Made by a program: the position numbers and the translations under genes
The notes under the pieces: model-generated
Database searches by the model: none
Told to the model about the DNA's origin: nothing
Seen by the model: the letters and a program-made list of their open reading frames with translations, nothing else
In this document: piece by piece, positions 1 through 8,081 of the stretch
Layout: every line of letters starts with the position of its first letter
How positions within the stretch are numbered: the first letter of the stretch is position 1
Source of the DNA: an uncultured Oscillospiraceae bacterium
GTDB lineage: Bacteria; Bacillota; Clostridia; Oscillospirales; Oscillospiraceae
NCBI GenBank assembly: GCA_947630395.1
Contig: CANRHK010000002.1
Span: 1 to 46,776, forward strand
DNA: 46,776 nucleotides
Direction: 5' to 3'

Positions 1-75
<75 letters not shown>

Positions 76-115
76 AAAATCCCCCGGAAACCGCAGGGTT
101 TCGGGGGATTTTTCT
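76..115 (+). terminator. Rho-independent terminator after tRNA-Thr
   Basis: AAAAATCCCCCGGAAACC-GCA-GGGTTTCGGGGGATTTTT inverted repeat followed by T-rich tract. Confidence 0.8.
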
Positions 116-232
116 TGCTTTTTGCAATTTTTCTTTGAGAGCAAAAATTGACCGCTCGTGCATTAGTGTCCGTTTAGTGCCCAATTTCACCAGAAGATAC
201 AACGAGATACACGAAGGAAGCGGCGGGGTGCA

Positions 233-1648
233 TCAGCCTCCCGCCGCTTTTTTCTGCTTTTCACGCTTCTGCTCAGGAGCCAACACGTCGTTGAACCTGT
301 CAAAGGTCTGCATAGCTTTTGCCTGGGCCGATGCTATCATGTGGCTGTAGATATTGGCCGTGGTGCTGGTCTGAGTATGCCCCAGCTGTCGGGACACCAC
401 CACCAAGGGAACACCATCGGCAATCATCAAGGAGGCATAGGTATGCCGCAGGCTGTGGACCGTCACTTTCGGCAACCCTGACCGACTCACAAAGGCGCTG
501 AACCATTGGGACACGCTGTCCGGGAATACCGGGGCTCCGAGCTCGTTTGTGAAGACCCTACCGTCCTTATCCTCCCAGGCGTCCCCTGCGCTCTCCCGCT
601 GCGTATCTTGCCAGGACCGGTACTCCAACAGAATCATCATGGCAGCGGTGGATAGCAACAAGGGCCGGGCAGATCCAGCCGTCTTTGGAGTGCTGGTATA
701 GACCCCCTGACCGGGGAGGTAATTGGATGTCTGACGGATAGTGATTGTGTGGGCTTCCAGGTCTACATCTTCCCAGCGGAGCCCCAACAGTTCTCCCCGG
801 CGCAGGCCGGACAAAAGGTCGAAAGTTATCAGGGCCCGCCAGCGGATGGGCTCGGTCTGCAACAGCTCCAGCAACCGCCGGGCGTCGTCTTCCTCAAGGT
901 AAGCGGCCTCCCGGCGGCCCAAGGCGGGCTTCTCGGCGGCATCTGCTGGGTTGACTTGGAGATAACCCCATTTCACCGCTCTGGCCAGAACGGAGGACAA
1001 GGTGCGGTGGTAGGACAAGACGCTGGCCGGGGCCAAAGGTTCGCCATGCGTGGTGAAATCGAAGATCCTTTTTGCCTTGACCCCCAAGGCGGCGGCAATG
1101 GCCTCGGCGCTGGCCTGGGAGATAGGGTTCCCCTCTACGGCTTGTTGAATAGTGGCCCGGCTGATACCGGCCAACTTGGCAAACTCCGAAGCCCTTCCCC
1201 GCTGGGTACCGATTCGTTCTTGCAGGCCAGCTTTGGCCGTTGCTGTAACCCGGTTACGGATACCTGTTTCTTGGAGGTTTTGGTAAAAGGCGTTGATGTG
1301 GCCGGTGCGGAGTTCGGACAGCTTGATATGGCCCAGCGCCAGATTGATACGCCGCAAGTTTTCGGTATAGGTCTGAATCGTTTTGGGTTTCAAGTATAGC
1401 TTGGCATACTCGGCCATGAATTTGTCGGAGAAGTCCTTGAAGCGGATATTGGCATTGACACTGGTGCCGCCTAAAACCCTCTGCTCAAAAAGGACTTTCT
1501 GGCGTTCCAGTTCCTTCGCAATCTGGCGCTCCGACATTCCTGGTTCGGGTACCCATGTCATGTGTTGGCGGAGCCGCTTCCCACGGTAATCGTAGCCCTG
1601 TGAAACGGTTATTTTATAGCCCCGGCCTTGTTTCTGAACGGTTGCCAT
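233..1648 (-). CDS. int: Tyrosine recombinase / phage integrase with an internal HTH insertion
   Basis: Catalytic-domain motifs LLSGLRRGELLGLRWEDVD, HSLRHTYASLMIADG, LGHTQTSTTANIYSH; adjacent to and convergent with the tRNA. Likely start MATVQKQGRGYK at 1648 with RBS GGAGGA (track ORF extends to 1738). Confidence 0.93.
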   Translation of the reverse strand: MATVQKQGRGYKITVSQGYDYRGKRLRQHMTWVPEPGMSERQIAKELERQKVLFEQRVLGGTSVNANIRFKDFSDKFMAEYAKLYLKPKTIQTYTENLRRINLALGHIKLSELRTGHINAFYQNLQETGIRNRVTATAKAGLQERIGTQRGRASEFAKLAGISRATIQQAVEGNPISQASAEAIAAALGVKAKRIFDFTTHGEPLAPASVLSYHRTLSSVLARAVKWGYLQVNPADAAEKPALGRREAAYLEEDDARRLLELLQTEPIRWRALITFDLLSGLRRGELLGLRWEDVDLEAHTITIRQTSNYLPGQGVYTSTPKTAGSARPLLLSTAAMMILLEYRSWQDTQRESAGDAWEDKDGRVFTNELGAPVFPDSVSQWFSAFVSRSGLPKVTVHSLRHTYASLMIADGVPLVVVSRQLGHTQTSTTANIYSHMIASAQAKAMQTFDRFNDVLAPEQKREKQKKAAGG

Positions 1649-1742
1649 TTTTCCTCCTTTGACTTGCGGCCCCCGCCCTTTGGTGCTATAATAAAGGGCG
1701 CAAAAGGGCCTTGGTGTAGTAGCTTCGGTTCTTTGCATCCGT

Positions 1743-1779
1743 GCCGCCTCCGGTGTTCCCGCACCGGGGGCGGCTTTTG
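1743..1779. terminator. GC-rich hairpin with T-run on + strand
   Basis: GCCGCCTCCGGTG-TTCCCG-CACCGGGGGCGGCTTTT. Confidence 0.5.
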
Positions 1780-1788
1780 CTTATGGGG

Positions 1789-2358
1789 TCACTGATCCAT
1801 CGCGCTCTCCAGATAGTTAGAGGCGTTCAAAGGCGGGTGCGCCATAGAGACAGACGTTTTTAAGCCGTTGATAGTTAAATCAACGGTAAGCATTGAAATC
1901 CCGCCCACCTGCTTTGTCTCTTGCCGGGCCGTGGAAGCACCTACGACGGCCCCGGCTGCACCGAATAGGGCTCCGCCAACAACGGCCCTTCCCACGCCGC
2001 CTTTTGTCTTGGTAACTGTTTTCTGCCCCGCCCTTTCGATTTTGAAGCCATCGATTTCAGAAAATTTGAATACGATAGGCTCTACTTTCGGCTTCTTAAT
2101 GCTGGATATATAGATCATTTGCTGTTCGGAGTCAATGTACAGAAACCCGCTGCCAAAGTCGGAGACGGTCATAGTTGGTTTGAATGCCTCAAGGCGTCTG
2201 TGATTTTCTTCCCATGCCTTTTTTAGCTGCTCAACCGTGCAGAGCGGAGAATGGGTAATGAGGCGATTGCAGACAGGGCAAATATCCCCGCCGTTAATTT
2301 GGATTGCGGTGGACAATTTTTCGTTGCAAACAGCGCATTTTCCTTTTTTCCCAAACAT
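1789..2358 (-). CDS. Zinc-ribbon protein with PH-like/SHOCT-type middle region and glycine-rich segment, unknown function
   Basis: N-terminal CAVCNEKL...CPVCNRL double CxxC; GGVGRAVVGGALFGAAGAVVGAS glycine-rich segment; good RBS. Confidence 0.7.
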   Translation of the reverse strand: MFGKKGKCAVCNEKLSTAIQINGGDICPVCNRLITHSPLCTVEQLKKAWEENHRRLEAFKPTMTVSDFGSGFLYIDSEQQMIYISSIKKPKVEPIVFKFSEIDGFKIERAGQKTVTKTKGGVGRAVVGGALFGAAGAVVGASTARQETKQVGGISMLTVDLTINGLKTSVSMAHPPLNASNYLESAMDQ

Positions 2359-2376
2359 AGCTTTCTCCTCTTTCCC

Positions 2377-2418
2377 CGCCCCCCGGTACTACGGCACCGG
2401 GGGGCGGCTTTTTTTTGT
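2377..2418. terminator. GC-rich hairpin with T-run on + strand
   Basis: CCGCCCCCCGGTACTACGGCACCGGGGGGCGGCTTTTTTTT. Confidence 0.5.
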
Positions 2419-2426
2419 TTTCCGGC

Positions 2427-2450
2427 AAAAACGACAGCGCTGTCGTTTTT
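2427..2450. terminator. Perfect 24-bp palindrome, likely terminator of the ImmA-like gene
   Basis: AAAAACGACAGCGCTGTCGTTTTT beginning 2 nt past the stop codon of the minus-strand ORF. Confidence 0.65.
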
Positions 2451-2452
2451 GG

Positions 2453-2896
2453 TCAGTAGAAGGAACACTGTATTCCTTGGAGCCGGTATGCGGCCACGTC
2501 CTCGGAAAGCCCCAGGCAGGCCGCCGCCGTCGGCAGCGGGAGCTGGAGGAAGTCTTGCAGATCGGCGTCGTCGTAGAGCAGATCGGCGGCGAAGCGGTCC
2601 GCCTCCCGCTCATACCGGCCCGTCCTCATAAGGGTGCGGGTGTCCATAAAAATCCGGTTAAACCCTCGGTGCAGCAGAGAGTGCCCCAGCTCGTGGGCGC
2701 ACACGAAGCGGGCCTCGTTTTCATCCAGGGAGTCGTCCAGGTAGATGATATGGCACCGCTTCATGAATTGGTAAAAGCCCCGCACCCCCACCAAGGGCGT
2801 GAAAATGATGGTGTATCCCATGGCCTCGGCAATACGGAAGGGGTCCCGCGTTTTGTATTTCCGGGCCAGGGATAGCGCAAGGCGTCTGCTATCCAC
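2453..2896 (-). CDS. ImmA/IrrE-family metallo-endopeptidase
   Basis: ARFVCAHELGHSLLHRG with HExxH motif, followed by EREADRFAADLL; located directly downstream of the repressor gene. Confidence 0.9.
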   Translation of the reverse strand: MDSRRLALSLARKYKTRDPFRIAEAMGYTIIFTPLVGVRGFYQFMKRCHIIYLDDSLDENEARFVCAHELGHSLLHRGFNRIFMDTRTLMRTGRYEREADRFAADLLYDDADLQDFLQLPLPTAAACLGLSEDVAAYRLQGIQCSFY

Positions 2897-2899
2897 GGC

Positions 2900-3328
2900 T
2901 TACTCCTTTCTGTATTTCTTGGGTGTGAACCTCGCTTTGTTCTTCAGCCGGGCGGCCTCCAGGCCCAGCTTCATGGCGGCCCGGATGCTCTCGCGGGCCT
3001 CGGCGCTCATGGGGTCCCCGTCAAACATGAGGTCCCCGCTGCCGTCCAGCTGCTCCATGATGCCCTCCAGGTCCCTGGCGATATCGCGCTGTTCCTTCTT
3101 GGTAAGGGGAGACGGCGGCTCCGGCTGCTGCGGGCGCACCAGCTCCATGAAGTCCACGTTGAAGAAATCCGCGATATTCTCGAGCATTTCAAAATCCGGC
3201 TCTCGGGCCCCCACCTCGTACATACTGATGGTACTTTTGGCAACGCCCAGCCCTTCGGCCAGTTCTGCTTGGGTCAAGCCCTTTTTGGCACGGAGCCGCT
3301 TAAGGGCTTCGGGGAAACTATTACTCAT
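2900..3328 (-). CDS. CI-like XRE-family repressor
   Basis: MSNSFPEALKRLRAKKGLTQAELAEGLGVAKSTISMYEVGAREPDFEMLENIADFF; track ORF is N-terminally over-extended, MSNSF start at 3328. Confidence 0.88.
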   Translation of the reverse strand: MSNSFPEALKRLRAKKGLTQAELAEGLGVAKSTISMYEVGAREPDFEMLENIADFFNVDFMELVRPQQPEPPSPLTKKEQRDIARDLEGIMEQLDGSGDLMFDGDPMSAEARESIRAAMKLGLEAARLKNKARFTPKKYRKE

Positions 3329-3356
3329 AGCGGTCACCCTCCTACGTGATAAGTGG

Positions 3357-3385
3357 AGTATAACACGAAACGTGTCAAATGTAAA
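3357..3385 (-). promoter_or_regulatory. Predicted minus-strand lysogeny promoter
   Basis: Minus strand TTTACA - 17 nt - TATACT; operator 3363-3375 sits in the spacer. Confidence 0.65.
3363..3375. promoter_or_regulatory. Operator copy 1
   Basis: ACACGAAACGTGT, palindrome of consensus GTCACGAAACGTGAC. Confidence 0.75.
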
Positions 3386-3394
3386 GAGGAAAAA

Positions 3395-3409
3395 GTCACG
3401 AAAGGTGTT
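3395..3409. promoter_or_regulatory. Operator copy 2
   Basis: GTCACGAAAGGTGTT, overlaps the rightward -35. Confidence 0.7.
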
Positions 3410-3436
3410 GACAATCCGTGTGTGGAGTGCTAAACT
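3408..3436 (+). promoter_or_regulatory. Predicted rightward early promoter
   Basis: TTGACA - 17 nt - TAAACT upstream of the Cro-like gene. Confidence 0.7.
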
Positions 3437-3445
3437 CATAATGCG

Positions 3446-3460
3446 GTCACGAAACGCGAC
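3446..3460. promoter_or_regulatory. Operator copy 3
   Basis: GTCACGAAACGCGAC just downstream of the predicted rightward -10. Confidence 0.75.
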
Positions 3461-3481
3461 CACGAAAGGAGGTGCGATAAA

Positions 3482-3685
3482 ATGCCCAGCCCGGAAGTTA
3501 TCGGTAAGAAGCTGCGCGATTTGCGCGGGGAGCGAACCCGTGAGGCCGTAGCTGCCGCCCTGCACATCAGTGTTTCCGCCCTTTCGATGTACGAAAACGG
3601 GGCGCGGGTCCCGCGTGACGAAATCAAGGTCGCGCTGGCCCGATTCTATGACACCACTGTCGGGGAGCTTTTTTTTGGCCAGTAA
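3482..3685 (+). CDS. Cro-like XRE-family regulator
   Basis: MPSPEVIGKKLRDLRGERTREAVAAALHISVSALSMYENGARVPRDEIKVALARFY; divergent from the CI-like gene. Confidence 0.85.
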   Translation: MPSPEVIGKKLRDLRGERTREAVAAALHISVSALSMYENGARVPRDEIKVALARFYDTTVGELFFGQ

Positions 3686-3700
3686 GTCACGAAACGTGAC
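3686..3700. promoter_or_regulatory. Operator copy 4 (perfect palindrome)
   Basis: GTCACGAAACGTGAC immediately after the Cro-like gene. Confidence 0.75.
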
Positions 3701-3807
3701 TATCTTGAAGGGAGGCGAAAACAAGAGGATTGACGCGATATAAGCGTTGCAATTCTATTCTACACAATGGACTGTCCGATAATCCGGACAGTAGAAGGGA
3801 GGTCATA

Positions 3808-4077
3808 GTGGAAACCGAAAAAATCCCGCGTATGCGGACGGCTCCGCGGATCGTTGCCGAGATCAGGGCCCTGGACCCGGAGAGCGAGGTCACCGAGTAC
3901 TGCATCCGCCAGATGATGAAGGACGGCTCGGTGCCGGTGTTTTGGGCGGGCCAAAAGGCGCTGGTCAACCTGGACGACGTTCTGGCCCTGCTCCGCATCG
4001 GCAATCACCGGGCCCGTGCCGACCCTCCGACGGTGGACGGCATCCGCAGGGTTGACGTGCGGGCGTCCAGGATCTGA
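3808..4077 (+). CDS. Excisionase-like / MerR-type small DNA-binding protein
   Basis: GTG start after GGGAGG RBS; TEYCIRQMMKDGSVPVFWAGQKALVNLDDVLALLR resembles an excisionase-type winged helix. Track ORF starts earlier at 3730. Confidence 0.55.
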   Translation: METEKIPRMRTAPRIVAEIRALDPESEVTEYCIRQMMKDGSVPVFWAGQKALVNLDDVLALLRIGNHRARADPPTVDGIRRVDVRASRI

Positions 4078-4095
4078 CCGCGGGGAGGTGATTCT

Positions 4096-4260
4096 GTGAA
4101 AGACGGCATCGCCTTCGGGCTGGTCATGTTCCTGGCGCTCCTGGCCGACGGGCTCATGGAGTCCCTCGGGCCGCTGGGCTTCTGCCTGGTGTCTGCGCTC
4201 ACCCTCGCGGTGGTCTGGGTGCTCATTGAGTGGCCGGGCCTGGACCGGCACCGCCGGTAA
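4096..4260 (+). CDS. Small predicted membrane protein, 54 aa
   Basis: GTG start with GGGGAGGTG RBS: (M)KDGIAFGLVMFLALLADGLMESLGPLGFCLVSALTLAVVWVLIEWPGLDRHRR*, two hydrophobic segments; absent from the track because of size. Confidence 0.55.
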   Translation: MKDGIAFGLVMFLALLADGLMESLGPLGFCLVSALTLAVVWVLIEWPGLDRHRR

Positions 4261-4281
4261 AAAATAAACAGGAGGTTAATC

Positions 4282-4782
4282 ATGTACGTCCCACTGACTA
4301 CGCAGAAGGACCGAATCACCATCAGCCTTGCCGTGGATGGCTGCTTCGTGTCCGTGAACCGGGCCCGCCTGCTTTTGCAGGAAATCCTGGAGGATATGTT
4401 TTCCGACGCCAAGCAGAAAAGCATTGACTCCTACGACGCCGAAATGCTCGGCAACAAACTGTCCATCATCAACGACGTCCTTTTCGACGCGCAAATCATG
4501 TATGAGCTGACCGTTGGGAACAACACGATCCCCGGTACGGACATCCATTTGGAGTGCAGCAAGAGGGCCCTGGATATCGCCAAGTGCGAACAGCTGGGCC
4601 GTGACCTCTACGACGCCGCAAAGGGCCGTGAGGATGAAGCGGCGCTCATGGAAGCCCGGTCCGAAGCTCTGAACCTGCCGGATCGGGAAGCTATCCCCCG
4701 GTTGGAAGCCCTGCTCACCCTGGCCCGGAACAAAAAGAACGCCACCCCCGATGGTGCGAACATCGAGGGCGGCAACAAGTAG
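4282..4782 (+). CDS. Phage early protein, unknown function
   Basis: ORF with RBS AGGAGG in early operon. Confidence 0.7.
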   Translation: MYVPLTTQKDRITISLAVDGCFVSVNRARLLLQEILEDMFSDAKQKSIDSYDAEMLGNKLSIINDVLFDAQIMYELTVGNNTIPGTDIHLECSKRALDIAKCEQLGRDLYDAAKGREDEAALMEARSEALNLPDREAIPRLEALLTLARNKKNATPDGANIEGGNK

Positions 4783-4845
4783 CGACCATTTGGGAATCCA
4801 TCACTACACCCCTCATTGTAGCAGAGGAGAAAGGTAAAGTCAAGC

Positions 4846-5151
4846 ATGGACGAAATCAAGACCTTGTTCCAAGCGGCCAGCGAGGTCGAGAGCCCCCTGG
4901 CCCACATAGAGGACGCTATGGAAGCCCTCCAGCTGTGGCACGAGAAAATCGAGGAATCCGGGTATCAAAGCCAAAAGAGCTTTGACGACATCATGGCGAT
5001 TTGCTTCGTGAAAAACGAGTTCCCCGGTTTCCTCGCCATGCACAGCATCCTCGTGGACACCCTCATGCGGCACTTCGACGACCTGCGGGCCGCGGACAAC
5101 GCTATCTATGAGGCCGCCAGAAAAGCGAAAGCTGCGGAGGCGGCCAAGTGA
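4846..5151 (+). CDS. Phage early protein, unknown function
   Basis: ORF with RBS, 4-nt overlap with next gene. Confidence 0.7.
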   Translation: MDEIKTLFQAASEVESPLAHIEDAMEALQLWHEKIEESGYQSQKSFDDIMAICFVKNEFPGFLAMHSILVDTLMRHFDDLRAADNAIYEAARKAKAAEAAK

Positions 5152-5345
5152 GCCGCGAGGACGAGGCCCGGGTCTGCCTCAACTGCAAATTCAAGACCTG
5201 CAAAGGGGCCGCCGACTGCCCCGCCCTAAAGGTTGGCACCAAGCGGGAGTTCATCCGCATTTCCCTGTTGCGGGACCTGCTGCTGGCCGGGTACGACCCC
5301 GCCGAGATCTGCTTTGCTGTGGTCGAGGGGACCACGCTGGTATAA
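5148..5345 (+). CDS. Small Cys-containing phage protein
   Basis: CLNCKFKTCKGAADC cluster; overlaps previous stop. Confidence 0.6.
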   Translation: MSREDEARVCLNCKFKTCKGAADCPALKVGTKREFIRISLLRDLLLAGYDPAEICFAVVEGTTLV

Positions 5346-5362
5346 ACGAAAGGAGTTTGACA

Positions 5363-5866
5363 ATGGCAATCACCATCACCGTCACCGGCGACACGCCGCT
5401 GGAAGCCCTGGCCGCCCTCACGGCCTTCGGCATCCGCTGCATGAGCAACAAGGACGTGTCCGCCGCCGCCAACCGCATCTACGAAGCGGAGATGCACAAG
5501 GAGGCCAAGCTGGCCGCCAGCCAGGCCGCCGAGCAGCCCGCCCCGGAGGGTACCCCGGAGCCGGTGTCCGACACCCCCAGGGAGCCCTATGTGGAGGAAC
5601 CGCCCTTCGAGGCCGGGCCGGATACCAACCGTGTGACCGGGGACCCCGCCCCGGAGCCGGAGCCGGAGCAGAAGCCGAAACCGGCAAAGGCCCCCAAGCT
5701 GGAGGAAGTCCGAGCCGCGGGAATCGATGCCGCCAAGAAGTACGGCCAGGCAAAGGTCAAGGCCATCCTGGAAAAGTTCGGGGTGCCCAACATGACCAGC
5801 CTGGCGGAGCAGGACCGGGCGGCGTTCCTGGAAGCCCTGGAAGGGCTGGGTGAGGACAATGCCTGA
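5363..5866 (+). CDS. Phage early protein with Pro/Glu-rich linker
   Basis: MAITITVTGDTPLEALAALTAFGIRCM start with AGGAG RBS. Confidence 0.7.
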   Translation: MAITITVTGDTPLEALAALTAFGIRCMSNKDVSAAANRIYEAEMHKEAKLAASQAAEQPAPEGTPEPVSDTPREPYVEEPPFEAGPDTNRVTGDPAPEPEPEQKPKPAKAPKLEEVRAAGIDAAKKYGQAKVKAILEKFGVPNMTSLAEQDRAAFLEALEGLGEDNA

Positions 5867-7025
5867 CGCCCACGCCCTGCTGGGACCGTCCAGCTCCTAC
5901 ATGTGGATGTCCTGCCCGCCCAGCGCCCGCTTGAATGAGGGCTTCGAGGACAAGGGCAGCGAGTACGCCCAGGAGGGCACCCTGGCCCACCGGCTGGGGG
6001 AGCTGCGCCTGCGGGCCATCTACGAGGGAATCGACGTCACCGCCGAGCTGGAGGAAGTCCGGGCCGACCCGATGTATAGCGCCTCCATGGAGGAATACAT
6101 CGACGACTACGTGACCTTCATCGGGGAGCGCATGGCCGAGGCCAAGACCAAGTGCCCGGACCCCCGGCTGTTCATCGAGCAGCGGGTGGAGCTGGGCGAG
6201 TACATCCCGGAGTCCTTCGGCACCTCCGACGCCATCATCCTGGCCGACGGGCTCATGGACGTGACCGACCTCAAATACGGCACCGGTATCAAGGTCGATG
6301 CCGAGGGCAACAGCCAGATGCGTATCTACGCCCTGGGCTGCTACTTGGCCTTGAGCTGGGCCTATCAGATCGACGCCATCCGCATGAGCATTTTCCAGCC
6401 GCGGATCGGCAACATCTCCACCGCCATCATCAGCCCCGACCGGCTGTTGGCCTGGGCGGAGTACGAGCTGAAGCCGCGGGCCGCCCTGGCCTGGGAGGGC
6501 AAGGGCGAGTTCAACCCCGGAGAGCAGCAGTGCCGCTGGTGCAAGATCGCCGCCACCTGCCGGGCCCGTGCGGACTACCAGATGGAGCTGGCCGCCCACG
6601 ACTTCGCTCAGCCGCCCACGCTGAGCCCGGAGGAAATCGCGGACGTGTTGACCCGGCTCCCGGCCCTGCTCTCCTGGGCCGACCAGGTCAAGGAATACGC
6701 CCTGGACGCCGCCATCAACAAGGGGGAGCGGTTCCCCGGCTTCAAGGTGGTGGAGGGCCGGAGCAACCGGAGGTATGGCGACGAGGCCGCCATCGCCGCC
6801 GCTCTCCAGGGTGCGGGCTTCGCGGAGTCCGCCATCTACAAGCCCCGCGAGTTGCTGGGCATCACCGCCATGGAAAAGCTGGTGGGCAAGAAGAAATTCG
6901 GCACCCTGGCCGGTGCCTACATCGTGAAACCGGAGGGGGCCCCGGTCTTGGTCCCCGAGAACGACAAACGCCCCGAGCTGAATACTGCCGCTAAAGCGGC
7001 CGACGAATTTAAGGAGGAAATGTAA
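5859..7025 (+). CDS. DUF2800-like protein (PD-(D/E)XK / RecB-like nuclease type)
   Basis: MPDAHALLGPSSSYMWMSCPPSARLNE...EGTLAHRLGEL; CxxC-type C-terminal cysteines (CRWCKIAATCRARADY); paired with DUF2815-like gene. Confidence 0.85.
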   Translation: MPDAHALLGPSSSYMWMSCPPSARLNEGFEDKGSEYAQEGTLAHRLGELRLRAIYEGIDVTAELEEVRADPMYSASMEEYIDDYVTFIGERMAEAKTKCPDPRLFIEQRVELGEYIPESFGTSDAIILADGLMDVTDLKYGTGIKVDAEGNSQMRIYALGCYLALSWAYQIDAIRMSIFQPRIGNISTAIISPDRLLAWAEYELKPRAALAWEGKGEFNPGEQQCRWCKIAATCRARADYQMELAAHDFAQPPTLSPEEIADVLTRLPALLSWADQVKEYALDAAINKGERFPGFKVVEGRSNRRYGDEAAIAAALQGAGFAESAIYKPRELLGITAMEKLVGKKKFGTLAGAYIVKPEGAPVLVPENDKRPELNTAAKAADEFKEEM

Positions 7026-7026
7026 A

Positions 7027-7596
7027 ATGGCTACCCCTAACACCAACAACCCCTGCAAGGTCATCACCGGCAAGTGCCGCCTGTCCTACGAGCACATCTT
7101 CGAGCCCTCCAGCATCGACGAGAATTCCCCCAAGAAGTACTCCGCCTGCATCGTCATCCGCAAGGACGACGAGGTCACGCTGCGGAAGGTCAAGGCCGCC
7201 CAGGAGGCCGCCATCCAGGAGGGCATCAAGAGCAAGTGGAAGGGCAAGCGGCCCGCCAAGCTGAAGCTCCCCCTGCGGGACGGCGACGAAGAGCGCCCCG
7301 ACGACGAGGCTTTCGCCGGGTGCTACTTCATCAACGCCAACGCCAACCGCAAGCCCGGCGTGGTGGACCTGGCGCTCAACCCCATCATGGACCGCGACGA
7401 GGTCTATTCCGGCTGCTACTGCCGGTTCTCCGTAAACTTCTATCCCTTCTCCACCAGCGGCAACAACGGCGTGGCCGTGGGGCTGAACAACGTGCAGAAG
7501 GTGTCCGACGGTGACCGCCTGGCTGGTGGCAGCAAGGCCGAGGACGACTTCAACGACGGCTTCTCCGGCGACGGCGAGCTGGACGATATCATGTAA
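7027..7596 (+). CDS. DUF2815-like ssDNA-binding phage protein
   Basis: CKVITGKCRLSYEHIFEPSSIDENSPKKYSACIVIRKDD and acidic C-terminus GDGELDDIM typical of the family. Confidence 0.85.
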   Translation: MATPNTNNPCKVITGKCRLSYEHIFEPSSIDENSPKKYSACIVIRKDDEVTLRKVKAAQEAAIQEGIKSKWKGKRPAKLKLPLRDGDEERPDDEAFAGCYFINANANRKPGVVDLALNPIMDRDEVYSGCYCRFSVNFYPFSTSGNNGVAVGLNNVQKVSDGDRLAGGSKAEDDFNDGFSGDGELDDIM

Positions 7597-7606
7597 CATC
7601 CCACCC

Positions 7607-7636
7607 GGCCCCGCTACCCATCCGGGCGGCGGGGCC
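7607..7636 (+). terminator. GC hairpin, possible terminator or attenuator
   Basis: GGCCCCGC...GCGGGGCC between genes; lacks a strong T-run. Confidence 0.4.
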
Positions 7637-7661
7637 CTTCCAACCATAAAGGAGGATTGAC

Positions 7662-8081
7662 ATGGAAAACCTGACCGCAGTAAAGCTGGCCGAGCGGCTC
7701 AATGGGCGCGAGGTCATGCACGAAATCTCCCCCGACGAAGCCGCCGCCATAAAAATGGCGGGCCTTGTCGTAGTCTATGGGTACTCCGACGATTGCCTGG
7801 AGCTCGAGGGGGCCATTTCCGATGAAACCGGATGCTTCGGAGGCGGGACCATCTATGTGTCCAAGGACGGTGTGCTCCAGGTTCCGGACTGCAACAGCGA
7901 CGACTGCCCGTATTTTGCCGTCGCCAAAAGAGCCGCCAAGGCCATCAAAGCCGTGTGGCACGACGACGGGGGCCCCTGCTGGACCTTCGAAACCGATATC
8001 CCCCATAAAACCTTCAACATAAACGAGGACGGCGTGGTGTGGTGTCGCGGGATCGTGTTCAGCGTGGAGGACCTGGTATGA
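7662..8081 (+). CDS. Phage protein, unknown function
   Basis: ORF with AGGAGG RBS, overlaps next start. Confidence 0.65.
   Translation: MENLTAVKLAERLNGREVMHEISPDEAAAIKMAGLVVVYGYSDDCLELEGAISDETGCFGGGTIYVSKDGVLQVPDCNSDDCPYFAVAKRAAKAIKAVWHDDGGPCWTFETDIPHKTFNINEDGVVWCRGIVFSVEDLV

Noticed and set aside
6152-6994. 280-aa + strand alternative-frame ORF
   Set aside because: Arg/Gly/Pro-rich out-of-frame reading within the DUF2800-like gene; similar cases at 20563-21141, 22418-23077 and 23794-24369 rejected for the same reason.
5757-7073. 438-aa minus-strand ORF
   Set aside because: Antisense to the DUF2800-like gene; shadow ORF.
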